In this document: positions 56,385 to 64,000 of the stretch, piece by piece | How the letters are laid out: each line of letters begins with the position of its first letter | Numbering within the stretch: position 1 is the first letter of the stretch | Source: Lates calcarifer | Taxonomy: Eukaryota > Chordata > Actinopteri > Centropomidae | DNA: 64,000 bases | Direction: 5' to 3' | NCBI RefSeq assembly: GCF_001640805.2 | Contig: NC_066850.1 | Coordinates: 13,706,157-13,770,156 of the forward strand | Made by a program: the position numbers and the translations under genes | Notes under the pieces: model-generated | Seen by the model: only the letters and a program-made list of their open reading frames with translations | Told to the model about the DNA's origin: nothing | Databases searched by the model: none

Positions 56385-57260
56385 GGTTGTCACAATACTA
56401 AAATTTCAAATTCAATACCGATCCTAGAAAAAAAAAAAACTCAATACCATTTTCAATACAATAATCAAAATTAGTAGGCAAAAAGAACTGTTAATAAAGA
56501 AGAACACAAACAATAACATCAATGATAACACGATTTAAGTCATCTGGGGTAGTGCATTTTTTTTTAAATACAGGATCATAACTCTAAGATATATAGATGA
56601 CAAAATACTTTAAGATTCTTTTAGGTACTGCAAAAAAGACAACAATATTTGCAGATAGTCTGAGGTGGTGACAAAAGACAAATACCAACCAGCAACAATG
56701 ACAACAATATTGTGAAGTTGTCTAAGAGGTTAGGTTGCCCACAAAATGTACTCCGCCACATCTCTGTTTAGTTTCTGTGCTTCTGGGAACTTGGACCATA
56801 TTGTCATTGCTGATCAAACTGAGTTGGCAGGGAAGGCTGTTTGTTTGCTGCTAGATTTTAAGAGAAACATAACACTTTGCAGACATAAATAATTATGTTA
56901 TCCGGTGTAATTAGCACTGTCTATTAATGTTACAAATGGGGAGGACTAATAACATTTGTCTCGTTTCATTATTAGCTATATCTGCTAGCCGCTACCGTGT
57001 TAACTTAACCGCAGGCTAATGTGGCTATTGGATAATTGCTAATAGTTAAACGGCTAACGTTAACGTGCACTGGCCAGGTTAACATTTATGATAATAATAC
57101 TTCAGTGCTGTTGAAACGGGGGCTTTGCAGACCTCTCGAAATTCCACATAAATGCCTGCCTGTCTGCAGCTGTGCTGTGCTGGAGGAGGCGAACACGGCA
57201 TTATTGGACGGCAAAATAATATCTAATCCCATAGTAATTTGTGTATCCATTTACTAATCG
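56385..57260. repeat. Probable teleost repeat ('gggttgtcacaatac' type)
   Basis: It opens with 'ttagggttgtcacaatac', then ttcaataccgatcc-type words, as in a repeat type I know from fish genomes. The end point is uncertain. The small open frame at 57036-57257 is not supported. Confidence 0.4.
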
Positions 57261-57279
57261 ATGTTTTGACAACTCGACT

Positions 57280-57660
57280 CGAGAGAAAGGCAAAATGATG
57301 CAAAAAAGGCACAAAACTGCCACAAAAACCCCCCAAAAGAATAACATGCAAAACGATGCAAATAGTCCACAAAAAGACACAGAACAATCAATCACAAATA
57401 GATGCTAAACCGCCACAATGAAACAAACTGACCACAAAGAGACGCAAAAATAATCAGGACAAAGACACTCGGAAACTTAAACGAATATGCATAAAGCGAG
57501 GTAAAAGACAACCAAGCAGAAACACAAAATGATGCAAAACAACCACAAAAACAGAGACTACCACAAACCGGCACCAAAGATACACAAACCGAACACAAAG
57601 AGTCATTTAACGACCACAAAGAAATGCTAAGTGACTGTAAAGAGACACAAAGAGTAAGTA
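57280..57660. repeat. Degenerate 'cacaaagagacgcaaaac' minisatellite-like tract
   Basis: Loosely repeated words such as gaccacaaagagacgcaaaa, aaaatgatgcaaaacaacca and gactgtaaagagacacaaag run through the tract. A similar short tract lies at 56230-56345. It produces a long minus-strand open frame (57392-57679) that reflects composition only. Confidence 0.7.
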
Positions 57661-57794
57661 AGAGTAAATAATCAACCATCTTGTTATCGGTCCACGTTAG
57701 AGGACAGGCAAATGCTAACGCGCGCTGCTAATGTTAATACTAGCCACTACTGTTCAACTAGCTCGCCGCTAATTAGTTAGCTCGTTAGCCTTAC

Positions 57795-58110
57795 CTTGTG
57801 CCACAGGTGTGCTCAGCGTCCAGTCTCACTCCTGTTCGATGAACACGACTTTAAAGCCGTTTTATCATCCAGACTTATTCAGTAATGATGTTTCTCACAG
57901 TTCTAACAACCCAATGCGACGAAGCGACGAGTCAAACGCTGGTTTTACTCGGTGTTTTCACTCATTTTTTTGATTTCGTTTAGCTGCTGCTGCTCTGCTC
58001 TGCTCTTCTCTGGGTCACATTCAGTTACGACGTACAGCGCAGCGAATGGTGGCTCACGCAAGCCAACATCCGCTCCGCACAGCAACCGCCTCTGATTGGT
58101 CGAATCAGCG
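57795..58110 (-). promoter_or_regulatory. Promoter and first exon of the right half of the mirror locus
   Basis: The minus-strand sequence is homologous to 44200-44512 but clearly diverged. A CCAAT box (58095-58099, reverse) precedes GC-richer sequence, and the exon ends GCACAAG|GTAAGG at 57795. Where the left copy has ATG at the donor, this copy reads AAG, so the possible start codon is absent. Confidence 0.5.
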
Positions 58111-61100
58111 GAAGTTAAACCCCTAGTCGTTTCAACAACCCTGGAAGAATTAGAAAAAATAGATTACATAAAAGTCAGAAAAAATAACAATTTCATCTTG
58201 TAGAAATATGTTTTTGATTCTCTCCTATGCTGTTTATCCTCCCTAGACGCCTGAGATCCATCTAATGACTCCTTGTGGGGCTCCACTGTGAACACAGTGT
58301 GTTTAATAGACTTTCAGGTTATTTCAGCGTCAGCACTGAAGAGAGGAGCTGATGTACTGGTTTCAAGTAGGCTCTCATTCTGCTGATGGTAGTGTTGTTT
58401 AATTCATTTATGGGCTTTAGGGGAGGCTCCTCAGAACCTGTTGTGTTTAACTCACAGCAGAGGTGTAAGCAGGTTTTCAATCCACCTGAGCTCCACAGCA
58501 GCTGCACTGATGAGAACCCTGTTTCACCAAAGAATTTACAAGAAAGTAAAAGAAGCACTCTGATGAAACTTGCCACAATACAAGACATTGTGACTTTGAT
58601 TTATTATTATTATTATTTGTATCATTTATGTGCAATGGACAGAATAGAGCCAAATATACCTGGTTTATTATAACAGGTTAATCCAGTCCTGCTTGTCATC
58701 TGTATCAGCTCATTTGTTCAGTTTGTGGTGCTGACAAAGTACGACAACATAAATGAAACATGTTATACCTGCAGCAGTGAGATGGGGTGTGTGTTTCATC
58801 CTCACTGAGCTCAGAGATGAGAGGTTTGGTATTAACACCGCTGTCCAAGGTGAGACAGGGTCAATATGTGAGTGTATATGAGAGTCATTGAATATTCATT
58901 GATTACAAAGAACGAGTGGTCTGACTCAGAAAATACAAGTGTGTGTCCTTCTCTTGTCTGTATAGGAGGTCATTCAACTCTCCATTTTGATGGGATTTGT
59001 GAATGAAAGAATAGATAAAGCAGAGGGCAGATGAAAGGAAGAACACACACTCATCCATTTATAATATCCATGTTGCATCTCTCACAGCCTTTAAAAAAAT
59101 ATCTCTTCTCTTTCCTTCTTTTAATTGTTTTCTGTTCATTACAACAACAAACAACTAATTTTTTCTTCTTTCTCAGAATATGTGAAGTGATGCTGGATGT
59201 TCGAGAAGCAGAAAAAGCTGCAGTGCAACATGAGTTTGAAGAGAAAATTAGTTTTTATTTAAAGATCTCTATCAGGCACTATAGTTATCATTGTTATTGT
59301 TAAAATACGGGCGAAGCGGCTACCTGGGTCACATGGTACACAGCTGAGGTTCAGAAGAGATGGAAGACGACAAAATGCCTGCACACAACACAGTGCGAAG
59401 TGCAAAGAAAATTGTATAACAACAACAAAAAAGATATTAATACAGGAAATGAAGGACTCAAGGAAACAAACATTTAAATCCTGTGTCAGACATCAGTTAC
59501 TAAATTTTACAGTGTGAATTAACTCAGGGGGAAAAAATTAATCAGAAAAGTCAGAAAATCAATTAAATCTCGACAAATACCAAAACCACATCTGTGACAG
59601 TATAACGAAATGTTTTCAATTCGTATTGTGAAGAAGCAAAAATACAGCATTCAGTTGCTACTGCAGTTCACAGCTTAGCATATGGCTTCAGATAGGAAAT
59701 CTAACATTATTCATTTCAGACATAAAGACATCAACAGCTCATAAAAATACACAAAAAATGCTACAGTGAAGCTACATTTTCTTTGGAGAAGACAGATGAT
59801 TTTAGTGAAATCTATAAAATGGACAACATCACAGCTTCTACTCAGTTTACAATGAAATATTTGTGATGTACAAGAAAACAATTGTGTGTAAGCTTCCTAT
59901 CACAAAGGTCTCCCTTTGTTTTATTTATTTATTTTTTTCTGTGATTGATTTGCCAGTTTTTAAGATGGATGTTTCCATCCAACAGGTTTGTAATTTTGGT
60001 GCAAGAAAAACTGAAAGGAAATGCCATAAGAAAGAAAGAAAGAAAGAGGGGATGAAGGGGAGACAAGAGAAAAAAAGTATATTTTAAAAAAGTGTATATA
60101 TCATGGAAGGAAGGAAAATGGGTAACAGGCAAAGAAAAAATAAGAGAAAGGAAGAAAGAAATCAGGGAAGAGAAAAGGAGGGCAACAAAGGAGGAGAGAG
60201 GAGAAGAAAAAGGGGGGAAAGTGGAGGATGACTTTTGTTTAATTCCTTCAGGCACTGACAGTGTTTTCATGAAGCTACACCAGTAGTTTCTACTCCTGTC
60301 TTTCTACATTCATGGACTCATACAACTCATTTTCAATCAAGCTGCCCACTGAGGATCTGTTTGTATTTTCCTAATGCCAGTGAATGTCACATTGTGTTGT
60401 AAATACAACTAAAAAGCTGAAATCAACAACTTCCCTTTAGAAACTGGTGTTTGTGGCCAAGCTGAGAGAACATCAGTCCAAACAAGGTCAAACATTTGCT
60501 AATTGTATTAATTAGGGATTGGAACAGTGCCCCTGTGGGGTCATTAGCAAAAACTTGCAAACTAGCAACACAACACAAGCAAAGTCTTTTCTGTCCTTAA
60601 GTTTCTTGGATACGAGTCCATAGTCATCTGTGCAGCAGCTTAACACAACCCACAGTTGTATTTAATAATGAGCCAACCTCTAGTGGCTGTAGTAATAATT
60701 ATAAATAAGGAGCAAAGGAGCAAAGTCAGGTGACGTAATATGAAGAGCAAGAAAGTCTGCACTGGGCAAAGGTTGAGATGTTTGATTCCTGTGTGAATAT
60801 TGTAACCACGACAACAAAGGTCCTCGATTCTAAACAAAGCACTTATTTCAATCCAAACCACAATTTTTTTTCCTAAACCTAACTATAGGTGTTCCCATGG
60901 GTCATATTGACATATTGGCTTCTTGTCAGTGCCAGATAATTTGTCATGTGTGACACCAGAAAATTACAGAAGATTCTTGTTTCCCTTTGAAGGTGTAATT
61001 TCTAATTTTTTAGTTTAGTTCTATGTAGATACAGCTATATGTCAGACAAGCTGATTTATTTGTTCATTTATGAGTTATTGATTTGTTCAAAATTTGCACA

Positions 61101-64000
61101 AAAATATGTTAGAAAACAGTTTTAAAGACTAAGAATAATAACACTTGAAAACACTACAAAAGAGGATTACAGCCACATGTGACAGATTTTTAGAACTGAA
61201 GTCAGAATTCTTTTTTCTTTCATTTAGAATTCTGACTTTAATTCTAATTTTTCTTTTCACATGTGAGCCTGATCCTCTTCATTGGTCTCAGGAAAACTTT
61301 GCTAAAAAGTCTCTGCTTCAGTAAAACATAAACATCTGACACAACTCAACAACACAAGTCTGAGACATTGGCTACAAATATTGACACACAACAGATTTTT
61401 CCACAAGGATTTGCGAAAACAGTGACACTCAACTTTACCTTGAAACATGGTGATAAAACACTGCCCCACAGCTAAACCTGAGGGGGAAAAGATGTATTTA
61501 CAACAACAGTCAGCTGACACAGAGAAACCAGGAGCAACAGCAGACTCAAGTTCAGCTGTTTTACTTTTCACTGGCAACATCACTCTGCCTTGTGGCTGTT
61601 GCTAAGCAACGTGTAGCTTCATGCAAGGTAATTTTTAGACTGTCGGGCATGTTGGAAAGGTGGTGGTAGAAATTTGGAGACAAACACTTGAAGATGAAAA
61701 ACTCCCTCTGATACAAGATTAATCATGTTTGGTGATGGCAGCTCTGTTATAACAGAAAAATAATTTAGCCTCAAATTCAGCCTTTGAAACAAACAAACAA
61801 AAACATAGTCATGTGACCTTACTGTATATCTAGACACCAACAGAGGTAAGTACTTAAAAGCAGACAACCAACAGTGGAGCTGAAACTCTTGTCCTCACTG
61901 CTACAAAACACTGAATTCATGGTGATTATAAACACAAACCACCACCGATTTTATCAAAGCAAATGGTCCAGATTGAAACCACTGCAAAAAAAAGAAAAAA
62001 GAAAAAAAAAAAGAAAGCACTGCCAGATTTAAATTTAAACTTGACTCTCCTGTTTTTTTTACTTTGGTCACTCAAGCAGTTTTCCTAAATATCTAAGCAG
62101 GGTAAAAACTGAGTAGAATATGATTTTACCCATGAACCATCTGCACTATAGGGATTCACAAAATCACCCTACTTTATTCACATGGTCTAGATTTTGTCCT
62201 CATTACAGCTGAAGGCAACGTTTGAAAGGCCTCGAGGCACCGGCCATGTGTTGTTTTTATCCTGGAGCTGTCATGTCCTCTTCCCCAGTGTTTACTGAAC
62301 TACAGCCTGTCTGCTTAACATTCAGAGATCGGGCTGTAGCTCTGCTACAACGTCCTGTTTCCTTACACTCAGTCTTGAGTCTAATGCTTCAGTTCTTTAG
62401 ATTTATAGATTTAGATAGAAGGACTTATTATCCAAATCCATACCTGCAGGTGGATGTGATATGTGTTGTACAAAGACATTTTTCCTACCTCAGTCTTGGT
62501 CACCTGGACTGGACTGCAACAGCGTGCCTTAAAAACACAAATGTCCATTATTGACTGACTGACTATCTGACTGATGAAGTTACACCATTGGTCGCCCAGC
62601 CAAGTGTTTGAGTTTCCCCACTGGCCGCTGCTCTTTGAATGAACTGGCACAAACATTTTACTAATCTGACTTTTCGGACCCTTTTAGCAACTTTTGGAAA
62701 AGCTTTAGCTGCTTTGTGTAGAAGAGCATTTTGCTCCCTGACCTTGAGGTTGGGCTTTCCCTCCACAGGCACACCTTTCTATGAGTCTCATTCAGCTGAC
62801 TGACATTGTCCTGAACAAGCTTCTAACTTTGACTAACTCTGAGTGCTCATTTTACAATTAAATACAAACAAAATCACAGCACAGCTGTCATCTTTCACTT
62901 ATGTGAAGTCAAAACATGGGTAAGAGAATACTTGTGAGAGCCAATAGATGGGTTTAGAGCCACCTGTTTTTATGCACATTGTCGATGTGTAAAAAACCTG
63001 AGTAGAAATGATGAAAATTAAACAAAATATCACAAAAATGATTTGGAAAAGTTGGTATATTGAGTAAAGCAAAACACGACAAAGTCAAACGGGAACAGTC
63101 TTACAAATAAACATTGATGCACATGAAGCATGTGACTCAAATGTGACTTATCAATGGAACTGATAAGATTTCCAATGATGGTTTTCCATCGTTTGACTTT
63201 TGACTGGAACTCTTTCAATAACCTCATCTCATTGTGTCTTCTTCTGCAGCAGTTTAATAACTCCTAATATTTGCATAATAGTAGTGGATGGAAACGTACA
63301 TTAATTTGCATCTTCTTTTGCTAAATTTCTCAACATTCTGTTAGAATTTGAGCTACATGTGGATGGAAGCCTGGCTAGAGAACTGGGATAGCATTTTTAA
63401 CTTTATATGGTATATTAAAGACTGCTTAAGTCTGTTCCTTTGGGGAAACACAAAATTTAGAGCACAACACCCTTATATTCCTTTCTAATAATAAAAAAAA
63501 TCTACATTTCTGGTCTTTAATCGAACCATTCTGATTGGCTGCATCAACTGATGTTGACCACCACTCGTTTTCCAGCTCAGTCTCTTTCTCAATCCTTTAA
63601 CGTGGAAACTAATGGATTTATTGATGTCAGAGCACTGTGATATTTCTGGCCCCTTATATACCAGAACACATAGACATCATTTTTCTAAGGAAATTTTCTG
63701 TCTAACATTTGCTGCGATTGCCTCCGCTGTGCCTGTGGTTCGTTCCTGCTGTTTGCAAACACCCGTCATGGTTCAAACAGCTCTCACATCGTTAAGGAGG
63801 AAGCACTTTGGAGTCCCAGAAGCAACAGGAGCCACTAATGGGCCCTCTGATGAGTCTACAGTGTATTTGAATACATAAATAAATAATAAAGTAAGTTCAA
63901 TTATTTAAAATTACCTCCAATCATTGATTTAAAAATATCCTACCATTTAACTTTGACTGGCTCTTTACTTGGCCCTTTTCTGTTTTTCCAGTGCTACGAA
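58111..64000. other. Non-coding or undetermined region
   Basis: I find no gene here that I can support. There is a purine-rich stretch (about 60025-60230), an A/G run near 61985, and one weak candidate exon on the plus strand (59177-59302). Other open frames (for example at 61302-61583, 62222-62554 and 63612-63878) resemble no family I know and lack splice support. It may be intron or intergenic sequence of the next gene. Confidence 0.5.
60025..60230 (+). repeat. Purine-rich (GGAA/GAAA) tract
   Basis: Almost all A and G on the plus strand, with GAAA and GGAA words (aagaaagaaagaaagaaaga, gaggagagaggagaagaaaa). Open frames across it are artefacts. Confidence 0.8.

Noticed and set aside
57392..57679. 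95-codon minus-strand open frame, hydrophobic
   Set aside because: It is the translation of the degenerate cacaaagagacgcaaaa tract; the 'membrane-like' composition follows from the repeat.
61302..61583. 93-codon minus-strand open frame
   Set aside because: Cys-rich but unrecognisable, no splice or promoter context, and within the length expected by chance.

Overview
The window is vertebrate nuclear DNA, almost certainly from a ray-finned (teleost, probably percomorph) fish. The genes are split into short exons with GT-AG introns. Introns and spacers are AT-rich, full of CA/GT arrays, and carry repeat families I recognise as teleost-type: Tc1 and mariner relics, small inverted-repeat elements, and diffuse copies of the 'gggctgcaactaacgatta' and 'gctaagctaagctaac' families.

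Region 1 (about 1-9,900, + strand): the last six coding exons of ptprr, a kinase-interaction-motif receptor tyrosine phosphatase, then its 3' UTR and a long AT-rich spacer. Region 2 (about 9,950-42,850, + strand): a complete ptprb (VE-PTP, R3-type receptor tyrosine phosphatase). I could join 40 coding exons into one uninterrupted frame of 2,010 codons plus stop: signal peptide, 16 fibronectin type III-like units, one membrane span, one PTP domain and a short tyrosine-containing tail. ptprr followed by ptprb in the same orientation matches the neighbour order known in mammals.

Region 3 (about 44,200-58,100): an unrecognised mirror-image locus. Two diverged copies of a promoter and first exon face each other at the two ends. 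Inside lies a near-identical 1-kb inverted repeat that carries exon-like modules with intact splice sites. Between the arms are a 224-bp palindrome with two convergent CTCF-like motifs and an AT-rich tandem array. A chain of exon-like pieces on the minus strand keeps one phase (55,859 to 49,777), and a second chain lies on the plus strand. I could not assign either to a known family, and neither has a clear intact start. Region 4 (about 58,100-64,000): no gene I can support; a purine-rich tract and one weak candidate exon.

ptprr and ptprb both encode tyrosine-dephosphorylating enzymes. PTPRR-type enzymes act on MAP kinases, and PTPRB acts on endothelial receptors and junction proteins. The points most worth checking are the mirror locus, the ptprb exon held between complementary GT and AC arrays, the overlapping upstream ORF at the ptprb start, and the 18-nt juxtamembrane microexon.
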